From Cyathus striatus (taxonomy: Eukaryota; Basidiomycota; Agaricomycetes; Agaricales; Nidulariaceae), in contig JAOVFP010000021.1 of NCBI GenBank assembly GCA_025738555.1, positions 372,001 to 436,000 on the forward strand: a stretch of DNA of 64,000 nucleotides, written 5' to 3'. Of the stretch, positions 45,110 through 57,659 are shown in pieces; position 1 is the first letter of the stretch; each line of letters starts with the position of its first letter. The position numbers were made by a program, and so were the translations under genes. The notes beneath the pieces were generated by a model. That model searched no databases. It was given only the letters and a program-made list of their open reading frames with translations, and was not told the origin of the DNA.

Positions 45110-45811
45110 ATGACATATTATGATCACTGGAAGAAGACTGCCGACATTATAGAAATTACTACTATCCAAGGTCTCTCGAAGTTCAGAATGGACTCTAGCG
45201 GGGGGTTTATTTTTAACGCCTTCAATCTTGTCGTTCAAAATGAGGACGATGAAATTACTCACATCCCAAATGATAGTAATTTTGGATCTCATCTTCCTGA
45301 AGAAGGTTATCTCTTTAACGTGTTCATTTTCTGTGGCGAGGTACATCTTATCATTTTCTGTTAATGTGGTATACTTACGATTTCAGTAGACGAATCCATG
45401 GAATATTGGACCGCATATAAACTCATTCATACCAATCGAGTTTTCTTGTTGGTCTCCCTCCGACAACTTTATTCTTGATAAATATGAAGTTATCTGCTAT
45501 TTCATAGAGCGGTGCGAACCCCATTGTCCTATCGCCTACTTTAATTCCAACCAAGTGAGATGGATACCATGTACAGCAGATGAGCCTCTGAAGCTACAAA
45601 CAGCAATAACTCTGGCAGTGGTTATCTGAATTGGAAATGGGTATTTGCATGACGGGAAACCCAGCTTTCAAAGCCTTTTTGTAGAGCCAATTAAAATGTA
45701 TGCAGTTCGAAACTATGGGCATCAGGTCGCATGTGGGTTTCCTGAGGAAGAGGATCCATATCCTGTCTATTTTTACGAGAGTGGCCATGGTCCTTGTGAT
45801 GTGATTGGCAT
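45110..45811 (+). CDS. Cargo gene: unrecognised two-exon protein
   Basis: Start at 45110 (MTYYDHWKKTADIIEITTIQ). Exon 1 runs to YLFNVFIFCGE; intron GTACATCTTA..GATTTCAGTAG (45340-45391); exon 2 begins TNPWNIGPHINSFIPIEFSC and has YEVICYFIERCEPHCPIAYF and DEPLKLQTAITLAVVI. A TGA at about 45628 is followed by more of the same frame (GNGYLHDGKPSFQSLFVEPI, CGFPEEEDPYPVYFYESGHG), so either the gene ends there or it is interrupted. No family recognised. Confidence 0.4.
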
Positions 45812-45954
45812 TAATACCTCGTAGTCAATAATTTGTAAATATTCTTTCATTTCGACTTGCCGACTTGTTGGAGCCAAGAACGACATAAGCTACAGTCAGA
45901 GATAACCTGAGATAACTTTACATTTGCCACTAAAGGACACGCAGTCTCTGAAGT

Positions 45955-46066
45955 GCTCAAAAAAAGGTAGTGAACACCGCGGGATTCGAACCTTGGACAC
46001 CTGGCTTTCACGCTGAATAAGAAAATCAACCAATCAACCAATCAACCACTGAACCAAGAGGCCTTT
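45955..46066 (-). ncRNA. tRNA-like Pol III unit (relic or SINE head)
   Basis: Minus strand contains TGGTTCAGTGGTTGA (A box-like), a threefold GATTGGTT repeat, GCGTGAAAGCCAGG (anticodon-arm-like), GGTTCGAATCCC (perfect B box) and then a T7 run, a Pol III terminator. The acceptor stem does not close, so it is not a normal tRNA gene. The repeat expansion sits in the D-arm position. Confidence 0.45.
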
Positions 46067-47671
46067 AAGTCAGCTTGACAATTGAATCAATTTGACCACA
46101 CTCTCAACAGACGTCAATATTGTCTCGCATCCTTCATCATCATGCCCAACAGTGACAACACAACTTTTTAATTAGTCACTCACCATCTTCCATCCTCTTG
46201 TCACTATTTCACACGCACTTCACCGCACTTTGCACATATTTGTACGTGTAACCGATCTCTTACATCAAACGCCCTCATCACTACCTTCCTCCTTTGGGTA
46301 TCCCTCCTCATCGTTGATGGACTGATGGCGGCTGTTTACCCCCTTCCTCGGTCATCGTGCGCAACAGTGAGAACATAAATATAACATTTACAACTCCAGT
46401 TTTTCTCATTTCTCTTAGATCTTTTCATCGATTTAGATGTACTGTATTATGCACACAATATATTGTAATAGGTATACAATAAATATTAACTTAGACGTGT
46501 AGAGTCCGAAATACGTCAAAAGTAAGAGAATGGTTATCTTCATTTCACAACAATATAACTATTATTTTGTATGATCAATAAATAGTATATATATGAGTTA
46601 TTGAATTACATACTTCTTCATTGTCTGTAATTCACTACAAGATGGAACTTTTACATGAAAAATATACAAAAAATGCGAATAGTAATTTTGCAATATATAC
46701 TTGACCAGCAATGAATATTCAGTATCCCTACCTCGGATGCGTTTATATAGGGTACTGGAGGATAGCACAAAAGAGTTTGTGGTGATACATAGTGACTTGA
46801 AAAAGATATTGCGACATGAGATGTTAAGAACATTATGTTTATGGCTACCAGAAGCATTTACAGTCTTTGACCACTTTTGTGAGCATATCTACTTACCCAC
46901 TTCGTCAAATTCTTAGATTTCTTTTGCCATGTACTCCTATGAATCTGGTGAATTCAACCACATAATCTAGATAGTATTTGGATTGCTGTTTACATTTTAA
47001 TCTTCGAAGAGGTACCTTTTATGTAGTACATTTGGTTAACCTTGTTTATATCACTACAAACATGTTGTGCATGTATAGAAGGTTAGAATGTAGCGATACA
47101 TTATTCACTATACTAATTGTATTGCTAGCTTCGAGAAGATAAAGATAGAATAGTCTGTTACTCACTACAACTTCTTTGTACGTTGGTGTGACAATTTGTG
47201 CGTATCATATCAAGCCTTGCTAATGTTCCGAACAAAAATACATTGAAAGCTGTTATAATTTACTTTATAATACTATACCATATGAAAGCCGTGTCACAGA
47301 TGGGGTGGTAAGAAGATAATCACTTCCTCTTTTCAGATATATTTGATCATTTATAACTTATATCAAAGTCAATATACGTATATTAGATCTTATTGTATAT
47401 AAAACACATTCCATTACAATCTATTAGAGTAACTAATAGACTCGAGCAAAAATTGGGCTGTAAATGGAGGAACTGTGAGCTCACTGTGACGTATGATGAG
47501 GGCCATTAGTCTATTACTGATGACTTACCCTAATGAGGAAGGCAGTGGTGTTTGATCTTTTCTATCTCGCTTTTACACGTCTAGTCACATAAATAAGTTG
47601 TAAGTGATGTATTTTCCAAATCTACATGTAGGGTATAACAGATTCAAAAATAGAACGGCAACTAACATATT
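46067..47671. other. AT-rich intergenic region
   Basis: A plus-strand frame at 46701-46916 (LEDSTKEFVVIHSDLKKILR) has no recognised family. Nothing else supported. Confidence 0.35.
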
Positions 47672-49419
47672 CTACTTATCCGATAGCTCAGGTATAGTAC
47701 GTCCACTCTCCTCCATCATCCTAATTAATAAGTCATTCTTCTCAATTTGCGACTTAAGCTGTGACCTCAAATCTTGCAGTTCCTCTGCCCTCACTTCCTT
47801 TAGTCTATTAGTAAGATTATGAAATAATTCGGCGATTTCGAGTGCAGTTTTATCACCGAATGGTGTTTTACGTAATGTATGTGAGGTGAAATGCATTGCT
47901 GACCCTTCCCCAGTATGTCGTCCGAGAACCATCATCCAGGCACTGGTCTGATGGCACAAACGTTCACTCTAATGGATCAATTAATACAATCGTTGTACCC
48001 CCCAAAAAAGAAGAAACAAACCCTTTCAATAAGTTCTTTCACACGACGATTAAATCTCTTCGAGGCAGCACCTTTTGTAGGAATTAATGTTGGAAGAGAT
48101 TGTCTACGTTTGATAGCTAGTCTAGATTTAGTAACTGAAACACTCAATTAATATTAAAGGACTAACCCTGTACTTTGCTTCCAAGTTGGACACCTTGTAC
48201 CTCACCGAAGTCTTGCACGACACGACGGCGTCATGTAGTTGTGGTTGCCGACGATGGGGGTGGCAATGGCGATGGCGATGGCGATGGGGACAGGGCGACA
48301 GTTCTTTGGGATATTCTAATAAGGTAGGGATCAATAACTTGAGGAGGTCGTAATAGGTTGTCTGTAGCCGATGATGTGTTGTCCAATGTGTCGCAGAAAT
48401 TGTATGAGGTCGACGGCGCGGGTTGCGGTGGTGCCGAGCCGAACACAGTTGGTAGCGGTGGCAAACCTGAGGGGTTAGCTACCACAGGTAGGAGTGGTGG
48501 CGGTGGTAACAAATCAATACTCGTAGGCGTCGGGAGTGGGATGGCTATTGAGGCGTTAGACTGTAAGGCGGTTTCAGCTGTTAAAGCATATTCTATATGC
48601 GGAGCGTTGCCAGTCGACGGTGTATCGCTCCCCTGGAAATGTCGTCAGAAAACCCTGCATTAAAACTAAAGTAAACTCACATTTCCCTGGCACGGACGTC
48701 TTACGGGAACCGATATTTCCGGTGCCGTCGATTGGGATGCTGGTGGAGAGGCATTCTGTAACAAGTATAAATGAGGAAAGTATATGAAAAGTATGATGAG
48801 AGAAGCTTACCGCAGAGGCCACAGCTTTCTTCTGTAAGGTGAACATACCAGAACGCGTTAGCACAGAGTATTAATAAATATAATGAGAGGAACTTACAGA
48901 CAATGCGGCAGCTTTCTTCTACAGAAAAAACATGTCAAACATATTATAGAATAATATAATGAAATGAGCTTACAGCTTTGGCGGAGGCTTTCTTCTGCAA
49001 GGAGAACATATCAGGACAGGTTATATATAATATAATAAAGGAGGGGTTTACTGCTGAGGTGGTGACTTTCTTCTGAAAGGGAATCGCGTCAGGACATAAT
49101 GTAGAAAAGTATAAAGAGAGAAGCATACAGCAGGGCTGGGAGCTTTCTTATGCAAGGGGGACGTGTCAGGACAGACATAACTTTCTAAAAGATAAATAAG
49201 CGTACTACTGAGGCGGCAGCCTTCGTCAGCGAAGAGGGCAGATGAGGTCAGAACATATAATTAATACCTGCAAATATTGACAGAACTCACACTTTGCAGG
49301 GTACGACTGCCTGAAGGTTCAGAAACATTTTGTTTGGCCTTCTGAAATGTGTGGATCCGATACAGTAATCTGAATGATAATGCCTACCTTCTGGTGCTTT
49401 CCAGTAGAACGTCTACCCA
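47672..49419 (-). CDS. Cargo gene with tandem 21-bp microexons
   Basis: Start at 49419: MGRRSTGKHQK; intron GTAGGC..TTTCAG; AKQNVSEPSGSRTLQS. Six 21-bp exon-like units then follow in transcription order: TKAAASV, KKAPSPA, KKVTTSA, KKASAKA, KKAAALS, KKAVASA. The last four have GT donors and AG acceptors; the first two have broken acceptors. Next come NASPPASQSTAPEISVPVRR, intron, STGNAPHIEYALTAETALQS and a Pro-rich region (PPPPLLPVVANPSGLPPLPT), a short exon VSNLEAKYR, a basic VTKSRLAIKRRQSLPTLIPT, and a C-terminal coiled coil ending QIEKNDLLIRMMEESGRTIP and ELSDK at 47672. Lys/Ala heptapeptides resemble histone H1-type tails. DNA or chromatin binding is possible but unproven; the family is unrecognised. 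Confidence 0.6.
48811..49226 (-). repeat. Tandem array of 21-bp exon + about 56-bp intron units
   Basis: Exon-like units at 48811-48831, 48898-48918, 48974-48994, 49052-49072, 49129-49149 and 49206-49226, spaced 87, 76, 78, 77 and 77 bp. All are phase 0. The first four carry GT donor and AG acceptor; at 49129 the acceptor is AT and at 49206 it is TG. Confidence 0.85.
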
Positions 49420-49702
49420 TCACTACCGGAATGAAAGTAGGGGAGAAGACGCAAGGGGAGAAATGAAGGGAAGATGGTAACAAGGAAAGGTGCGATGTAT
49501 TTAGGGGCTCACAAACAAGAGTGATACCGTTAACTAAAACATGTTTTCATGTCATGTGGACAATTATCCAAGAATCATGTGTGATGAAGGATCGGCTTGA
49601 TGGATCAGGAAAGCCAAGAGAAGTGGTCGAAAGAAGTCAGGGCAATTAAAATCATCAAGATTGCTTTAGCCTTTAGTATGTGCGATCAGTCAACTACCAG
49701 AT

Positions 49703-49999
49703 ATGGAAATGGCTAAGTTTCCGATTCCCCAACCCACCGTATCAGAAACTTTAACAATTCTTAGTAATCCACTAATTCAAACATTCTATACCAATCTCTA
49801 CGAAGGATGACACGGACAGTTCAGTTTTGTCGTGTTGAACCCATTAAAACTCATCCACCAGAAAAGTTTGTGCGCATGGGGCAGGACACAGCTTTGGAAG
49901 TTCAAGCCAGTGCATTTTCTACCAGCTCTCCACAGAGAAAACCACGGTCTTATTCAAGCAGATGCTCCGTTACATCTAAACGACATCTTAAAAAAATAA
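49703..49999 (+). pseudogene. Short unrecognised ORF with one stop
   Basis: MEMAKFPIPQPTVSETLTIL continues for 35 codons to a TGA, then FSFVVLNPLKLIHQKSLCAW to LNDILKK and TAA, giving 98 codons in one frame if read through. No family recognised. It precedes the SINE-like repeat and the transposase gene and might be a 5' exon of the latter. Confidence 0.3.
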
Positions 50000-50057
50000 T
50001 ATCTAGATGTCGTTCACCTCAAACGGAACCTTCTGAAACGAGAAGCTTAGAATGTTA

Positions 50058-50269
50058 GATTGGCAAGGTTGACAGCCTTGGCTGGGTTATGGGGGTGTAT
50101 TATATTGGAGCACCCCTGCCATGGTGACGAGCCTGGTAGCCCACTCAACTGGTTAAGTACCTGTTCTTGCTTGTGTATAGGCAAGGGCTGGTAGCTCAGT
50201 TGGAAGAGCGCCTAGTCATGAGTACAGGTGGTCACAGGTTCAATCCCTGTCCAGTCCAATAGTTTTAAC
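50058..50269 (+). mobile_element. SINE-like tRNA-derived repeat, copy 1
   Basis: 212-bp repeat, GATTGGCAAGGTTGACAGCC to CCAATAGTTTTAAC, nearly identical to the reverse complement of 60232-60443. Its 3' part (50185-50258) folds as a tRNA: GGGCTGG acceptor arm with CCAGTCC, A box TAGCTCAGTTGG, B box GGTTCAATCC. The upstream part holds a second A-box-like stretch, TGGTAGCCCACTCAACTGG. No clear target duplication here. Confidence 0.75.
50185..50258 (+). tRNA. tRNA-like sequence within SINE-like repeat
   Basis: Acceptor (GGGCTGG/CCAGTCC), D arm (GCTC/GAGC) and T arm (ACAGG/CCTGT) all pair. The anticodon arm CCTAGTCATGAGTACAGG pairs poorly, so the decoded amino acid cannot be given and it is probably not a functional tRNA. 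Confidence 0.5.
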
Positions 50270-50278
50270 ATAGAAACG

Positions 50279-53126
50279 ATGAACATTTTTCGAAATTTAC
50301 CTGATTCGTCCTCTGGTGATGGTTCAGAGACCATGGGTTATGATCAATTCGGAGGAGGTTTTAACTTTAGTGGTACTGAAGTACAGGCACCGGTCAGAGG
50401 TTCGAATGATACCGCCAAAGATGAGAGCTATGAGGAATACGAAAATTCCGTTGTTAATAGCAGTGTTGGGTTTTACCAAGTGTCGCAGGAATTGTTTGTC
50501 GTACAAGGTTGGGATAAACAACATAGCAAGGGGACTCCGGTGAGTAAAACATAATATATGTCATATATCCAACTTGAACTCAATCGCTTAAAGAACCATT
50601 GGTACCATCTCCAGTGGTGGTTAGTGGAAGGAACAATGGAGGCAGCTTGCATGTGTCCACAAGGACCTTCAAACTGTGTGCATGCACGACTTCTCAAGAA
50701 GCTAGGGGTTACAAAATTCCCAAGAGACGATCGTATACCTTTAGGTAAGATATGATGCTACAGCTACATAAAGGCAGATGCTTATTCAGACTTCTCAGAA
50801 CCCGATAGAGTTATAATGGTCTTTCTTGACTTGGACTTCTCTCCTTTTTACTTATTTTCTGTTTCATCTGGCACTGAAATGATTGAGCGGGTTATTGTCA
50901 TTCATGAAGAAGTGGAGCATAGTGTTGCGGTCTGGAAATGTAGAAAATGTGGACTGTCCGGCTGTCAACATATCAACAGCTCAAAGCGCTACTTTAATTC
51001 ATTAAAACAATTGGCCCCTATAAACCCAGACATTGATTCGAGTCCACCTCAGATTACCGGTAAATACTGGTTTACCGCTACCACAACTTGTATATTCCAG
51101 CTGATGGTCTATTTTAGATCAGAATAATCATTTGTTACGTTCTGCTGCTGATGGTGATATAGCTATATCGCATCTTCCGATAATGCTGCCTGTATGGGCA
51201 GCTTTAAAAAGTGACCGTCAGCTATATGACAAGATGGCATGCATGCTGTCATCGGAGCCCGCTTTGATAAAGCTGGGAGACAACTTCCGATGTATTTGTG
51301 GTTCCGGCATTGAAGAAGCCGGAGATTTGATTGAAAAGTCATGTATTGTCTATGGAACGGAGAGTGCATTTAAAACCAAGATTCAGCTCTGCCAATGCCT
51401 GAAGTGTCGAAATCGATTTATCAGGCCAGACTGCCGAGAGATCGGCATTTTAAATCTCAACAACAGGTCTCTATTCATGCATATGCTTCTGGAGCGTTAT
51501 ACAACGAACTTTGCATCTTCAGAGACACCAATGGTAGCCTTCACCACTGACACAACTCAAACATATATAAATTCTGGGAAGGGAATACCTTTTGTTTCCA
51601 ATCTAACCTTTCGCGCTGCATGGTTTGCTTATGCCGATTTGGTCATTCTGGAGAATGATATGACATGCGATATTTGTGGACCTACACCTGATGAGGTCAT
51701 TTTCGATGGGGTTTCCATTTCTTTCAGTCGGAAGCAAATTCAGGAAACGATTAGACCCCCAACAACAATATCTGACTGTTCGCAAGAAAGAGGCGAAGCA
51801 CATTACATCCCGAAACAACAGCTGATTGAAGACATCAAGCTAAGACATCTTGTCCGGAAGGCACTGACAGGTAAATCACCATTTTCTCTGGCCGACAATT
51901 GTGATAACACCGACGAAACCGACGACGAGGTAGTGGCTACATCGATTAATTCTCGCTTAGAAGCAGGAAAGGAAAAAGAAATAAAAGAAATAGAAAATCG
52001 CCTTGCTTGTCTTCCAGGTGTGAGAGTAGGACTGAGGGCGTTAAACGCACATCTTGGGGATTTTGTAGAGAGGGTACTCGGGGAGAATTCCGTCGAAAAG
52101 GGAGCTTGGCCGCATCAGACATATATAAAATTCCTTCTTCAGGCAAGTTATAATAGTATTTTCGGTTTTCGGTTTTTACCTTGCTAAATTCATGTAATAC
52201 TAGATTGCGGCAGAGGAGTCTGTCACACAGATGGTTAACAGACTTAGTTATCAGAGTCTTTGCGCTTTCTTACAAAATCCTAGCAAAGACAATGTGTCTT
52301 TGTTGACGCGGATACCTGCAATATATATGGTACTCAGACATGAAGTCCAAATAAACTCAAAACTCTCCCTGGACGTTGTCGGAGTCTGTAATTGGATCGC
52401 AACGTGTGCACATGAAGTGCTTTCAAAACTTATAACACAAAGTCCAGTGCACCCTATCAATCAAGATATAGTCCTAGTTATGGACAACTGGAAGACTGTA
52501 TGCACTTGTAAATTATTTCGTAAATACAGACACTGACATCTTTATTTATTTAGACAGGGTCGTGCTACAGTATGCCTATGGTAAGATAGGGGCCTAGGTA
52601 CCCAAGGCTAAAGCATGATCAAACTGCAGAAAAAGCGGTGTCGGGTGCCGGAAGAGGTTCTCAATGTGCCAAGTATTTCAGCCAGTACTCTCAACAAACA
52701 TTAACGGGTGGTATTATGGTGGTATGGTGCACACATTCCATTTGCTATGGTTTCCATTGCATGCCCACGAGTGAAGGACGCAATGATGTTTTTTCAGCCT
52801 TGTACACACATTGGGAAGTCCCTTCCAAAAGAGTTATTTATGACTTTGCATGCGCATTGGGTCCTTATTGCATGACAAGAGAAGGCAGATTTTTTGCAAA
52901 CACAGATTTCATGATTGATCATTTTCACACACCTGGCCACACCAAATGCGCCCCAGCATGCTTTCTAAAATCTTATGCCGAAGCAGATCCGAGACTAAAA
53001 GCCATTAATTCTAGTGCAGCAGAGTGTGGTAATGTGGTTCTTGCACGCATTCGAAAATCAGTCAGCTATATGGGTCAATATAGGGCTACACTTTACATGA
53101 AGACTTTCATTTCTATATATAATTGA
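50279..53126 (+). pseudogene. KDZ-like transposase with CxC cysteine clusters
   Basis: Start at 50279 (MNIFRNLPDSSSGDGSETMG). Exons join through consensus introns, plus one GC-AG intron after FLLQ at 52143. Cysteine clusters: EAACMCPQGPSNCVHARLL; WKCRKCGLSGCQHINS; FRCICGSGIEE; LCQCLKCRNRF; MTCDICGPTPDEV with FDGVSISFSRKQ, as in the CxC5/CxC6 clusters that accompany KDZ transposases. The catalytic-looking part holds IVLVMDNWKTGSCYSMP, MVVWCTHSICYGFHCMPTSE, GRNDVFSALYTHW, RVIYDFACALGPYCMTREG, MIDHFHTPGHTKCAPACFL and NSSAAECGN, giving plausible D, D and E residues of an RNase H-like fold. A TAG after SMPMVR lies in frame within conserved sequence, so the copy is probably inactive. The only transposase candidate for the 23.4-kb element. 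Confidence 0.7.
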
Positions 53127-53620
53127 GGGTTGACAGTAAAACGTCGCCAGCATAAGCATTTAACTACTTAAAAATATATCTATTAGAACGCTAATTCCTA
53201 CAATATATGTTGAATTTCCGTTTTATCATATACAAATGAACTCTGTTACTACCCGGCTTCAATCCCGTTATACTTCACGCAGCATACTGCAGCTCGAAAT
53301 ATACATATCCGAGGTTCAGTAAGTGTGGGAAAGTGAAATAAAATATTTTGTTATTCTACATATCTCCATGTAATATAATACCCAGTTTCGTGCGATAGTA
53401 GACAGTAGAGGATATTGAGTAGTGGGTACTACATATTATTATTTAGAACACAAAGGAGACAGATGTAGAAATATAAATTACCCGAGGGACATGTGATGGG
53501 AGCCTTCGAAGTCGATCCCGTTGTTCAACGCGCAATATGCTTGCTCGAAATATCAAATCCGAGGTTCCGGAGGCGTGTGAAAATCAAATAAAACATACTT
53601 TGTTCTTCTACATATCCGCG
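53127..53620 (-). repeat. Satellite units in reverse orientation
   Basis: Around 53210-53600 the about 300-bp satellite reads on the minus strand (CCCGAGGGACATGTGATGGG, AGGACAGTAGAGGATA-like), opposite to all other units. A local inversion or a hairpin junction of the array. Confidence 0.7.
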
Positions 53621-56600
53621 CGATCTATATGAATTTCCGTTTTACAATATGCAGCTATCACATGATCCCTTGGCTAATATATATTTCTACATCTGCCCTT
53701 TGCGTTCTGAATAACGCCTTATAATTTGGACTATTTAATGTTGTGTATTTTCCTCTATCACACTGAAGTAAAACTATAGAACGTGGAGATATGTAGAACA
53801 ACAAAGTATTTTAATTTGACTTTCTCATGCTTCCAGAACCTCGGATATATATATTTCAGGCTGCAGAACATTGTGTGTATAACAGATTGACTGGGAGCAG
53901 TAGCATGGCTCACCAGCATGTCGAAAAACATACATTAGCCGGATGCCATCACATGTCCCTCGGGTAATTTATATATCTACATCTGTCATTTGCGTTCCGA
54001 ATAACGCTGTATAATGTTCATGATTAATAATATCCTCTACTGTCCTCTATCGCATTACAGCAGTTTGCTTATCATTGTAGCCCTTTGTTTTTTTTAGTGT
54101 ACATCTGAATTTCACTGGTGATCAGTGACGGCCACACAGCCTGACTACCAGTAACTGTTTTCCACCAGTCCTGTGTACACCCCCACTCCCTTGTATGCTG
54201 CCCATTATTTCCACACAAGCTGTATCCATGCAACATTTTACTGGATAATTATATATTATGGCATGTATACTTTAACTTTGCATAACTTTTTACATGTCTC
54301 TAATCCTAATTGTTGTGATATGTTCAAATTTGTTTGTTTTCTCGGTTTCCGGGCCAGCTTGATGTCACGAGCCTAAACCTCTGTAAATAAAGTACTATAG
54401 AACATGGAGATACATAGAACAAGATGTGCTTATTTGACTTTCCCATGCTTTCAGAACCTCGGATATGTATATTTCAAGCAGCAGTACATTTCGTGTAGAA
54501 TAACGCGATCGTACATTTCATATCATAAACGGAAATTCGACAAACGCGTTGAACACAAATTAGGTCTGGCTCCTATCACATGTCCCTCGGCTAATTTATA
54601 CTTCTACATCCGTCCTTTACGTTCTGAATAACGCCTTCTAATGCTCACCATTTAATATCATGTATTGTCCTCTATCACACTAAATTAAGTATTATAGAAT
54701 ATGGAGATATGTAGAACAATAAAGTGTTTTTATTTGATTTTTCCATGCCTCCAGAACTTGGTATTTGTATATTTCAGGCTGCAGTATATTGCGTGTAGTA
54801 TAACGAGATTGATGCGGAACAGTAGCAGGGCTTACATGCGTGTAAAAAAACGAAAATTCCACAAATGCGTTGAACATACATTAGCCGGCTCTCGCCACAT
54901 GTCCCTCAGCTAATCTACATCTCTACATCTGTCCTTTGAGTTCAGAGTAACGATATATTACACCCACTATATAATATCATCCACTGTCCTCAGTTGCACT
55001 AAATTAAGTACTATAAAACATGAAGATATATAGAGCAACGTTTGACTTTCCCACGCTTCCATATCCTCGGATATGTATATTTCGACTGGCAGTTCATTGG
55101 GTGTAGACAAACAAACATTCCACAAACACGTTGAACATTCCTCAGCCAGCCCCAATCATATGTCGCTTAACTAATTTATATTTCTACATCTGTCCTTTGC
55201 GTTCTGAATAACGCCGTCTAATGCTCACTATTTAAGGTCCTACACTGTCCTTTATCACACTAAATCAAGTACTACAGGACATGGTAATATGTAGAATGAC
55301 AAAGTGTTTTTACTTGATTTTCCCACGCATCCAAAACCTCAGATATGTATATTTCATATGGCAGTGCATTCCGTGTAGTATAACGGGATTGACTCGAAAT
55401 GGTAGCAGGGTACACATGCATATCAGGAAACGGAAATTCCACAAGTACATTAGGGGAATTCAAAATTGGCGTAACACGATACGCTACAGTGATTTCTGTA
55501 TCATTACTAAGGAGAACAATCAGTGATCAGTTCGGAGTTTATAACATTCAGATAGTGTTGACAGGAACCACATCCTTTCTTTCACCTTACGAAAATATAC
55601 ATTTTGTTAGATATATTGTCTAAACATAATAGTATATATACAACCTCCAAATTTTTAACGAGATATAGAGGTAGGAAAGAATAAAACTTAGTGAATGTGT
55701 ATAGCGAAATTCTCTGTTTGAATTTCCGAACATGGTTTTCGGCAAGACCATAGCGATTTGTCCGTAGCAACTGGTCGCAACGCAACAAAACAGCCAACTT
55801 TGAATTCCCTTATTGAACATCAATCAACCGGGTCTCAACACATGTCCCCTCGGCTATATATATTTCTACATCCGTCCTTTGCGTTCTGAATAACGATACA
55901 TTGCACCCACTATTTAATATCCTGTGGTGATCTCTATCACACTAAATTGGGTATTTTATAACATGGGGATGTGTAGAACAACAAAGTCTTTTTTATTTGA
56001 CTTTCCCACGCCTCCCAATCCTTGGATATGTTACATATATTTTGAGTGGCAGTTCATTGCGTGTAAAATAATGAAAATTCCAGAAATGCCTTGAACATAT
56101 ATTAGCCGGCTCCCATCGCACGTCCCTTGGCTAATTTATATTTCTACATTTGTCCTTTGCGTTCTGAATAATGATGTGTCATGCCCACTATTTAACGTCT
56201 TCTACTGTCATCTGTCATCTATCGCACTAATTTCAGTACTATAGAACATAGAGATATGTAGAACAAATTGTGTTTATTTGACTTTCCCGCGCTTCCTGAG
56301 TCTTGTATATGTATATATTGGGCGGCAGTGCATTGTGTGTGGAATAATGGGATCGACTCGGAACAGTAGCAGAGCTTACATGCGTGTAGAAAAACGAAAA
56401 TTCCACAAACGCGCTGAACATATATTAGTCGGCTCCCATCACATGTCCCTCGGCTAAATTATATTTCTATCTCTGTCCTTTGCGTTCTGAATAACGATAT
56501 ATTACACTCACTATTTAACATCCTGCCATGATTTCTATCACACTACATTTAATACTATAAGGCATGGAGATAATTAGAACAACATCATGTGTTTATTTGA

Positions 56601-57650
56601 CTTTCCCACGCTTCCAGAACGTCAGATATGTACATTTCATGCGGCAATACATTGCATATAGTATAACGGGATTGGCCTGGAACAGTAGCAGAGCTTACAT
56701 GCGTGTAGAAAAACGAAAATTCCGCAAACACGTTGAACATATATTAGTCGGCTCCCATCACATGTCCCTCAGCTAAATTATATTTCTATCTCTGTCCTTT
56801 GCGTTCTGAATAATGATATATTACACTCACTGTTTAACATCCTGCGGTGATCTCTATCGCACTAATTTGGGTATTTTGGAACATGGAGATATGTAGAGCG
56901 GCAAAGTGTGATTATTTAACTTTCCCATGCTTCCAGAACCTCGGATTTGTATATATCAATCGGCAGTGTGTTTTGTGTAGTATAACAGGATCGGCTCGGA
57001 ACAGTAGTAGGTCTTACATGCGTGCAGAAAAACGGGAGTTCCACAAATGCATTGAACATAAATTAGCCGGCTCCTATCACATGTCCCTCAGCTAAATTAT
57101 ATTTCTATCTCTGTCCTTTGCGTTCTGAATAACGATACATTGCACCAACTATTTAATATCCTGTGGTGATCTCTATCGCACTAAATTGGGTATTTAATAA
57201 CATGGAGACATGTAGAACAACAAAATGTTTCTTATTTGACTTTCCCACGCCTCCCGATCCTTGGATATGTATATTTCGAGCAGCAGTTCATTGCGTGTAG
57301 AAAAACGAAAATTCCACAAATGCGCTGAACATATATTAGCCGGCTCCCATCGCACGTCCCTCAGCTAATTTACATTTCTACATTTGTCCTTTGCGTTCTG
57401 AATAACGATGTGTTATGCCCACTATTTAACATCTTCTACTGTCATCTATCACACTAATTTCGGTACTATAGAACGTGGGGATGTGTAGAACAACAAATTG
57501 TGTTTATTCGACTTTCCTGTGCTTCCTGAGTCTTGTATATGTATATATTGGGTGGCAGTGCATTGCGTGTGGAATAACGGGATCGACTCGGAACAGTAGC
57601 AGGGCTCCTCTGCATATCATAAAATGGAAACGAAAACATGAATGAATCCG
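53621..57650 (+). repeat. Satellite array of about 300-bp units, right block
   Basis: About a dozen units with the same landmarks as 34620-36680 (GGCTCCCATCACATGTCCCT, CTTTGCGTTCTGAATAACG, CTTCCAGAACCTCGGATATG). Interrupted by non-satellite sequence at about 54060-54390 and 55450-55830. Same orientation as the left block. Confidence 0.85.
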
Positions 57651-57659
57651 TTACTGAAA

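Noticed and set aside
50185..50258. Functional tRNA gene with CAT anticodon
   Set aside because: The anticodon stem does not pair in any register with a proper loop, and the unit is part of a dispersed 212-bp repeat.
52576..52624. Intron GTAAGATAGG...AACTGCAG in the transposase gene
   Set aside because: Its length is 49 bp and removal shifts the downstream frame out of the conserved GYGFHC- and AAECGN-containing reading frame.
34620..57095. Many 60-75 codon frames with repeated NLGYVYF or FYTHVSPATVP motifs
   Set aside because: All are translations of the about 300-bp satellite unit and recur with its period on both strands.
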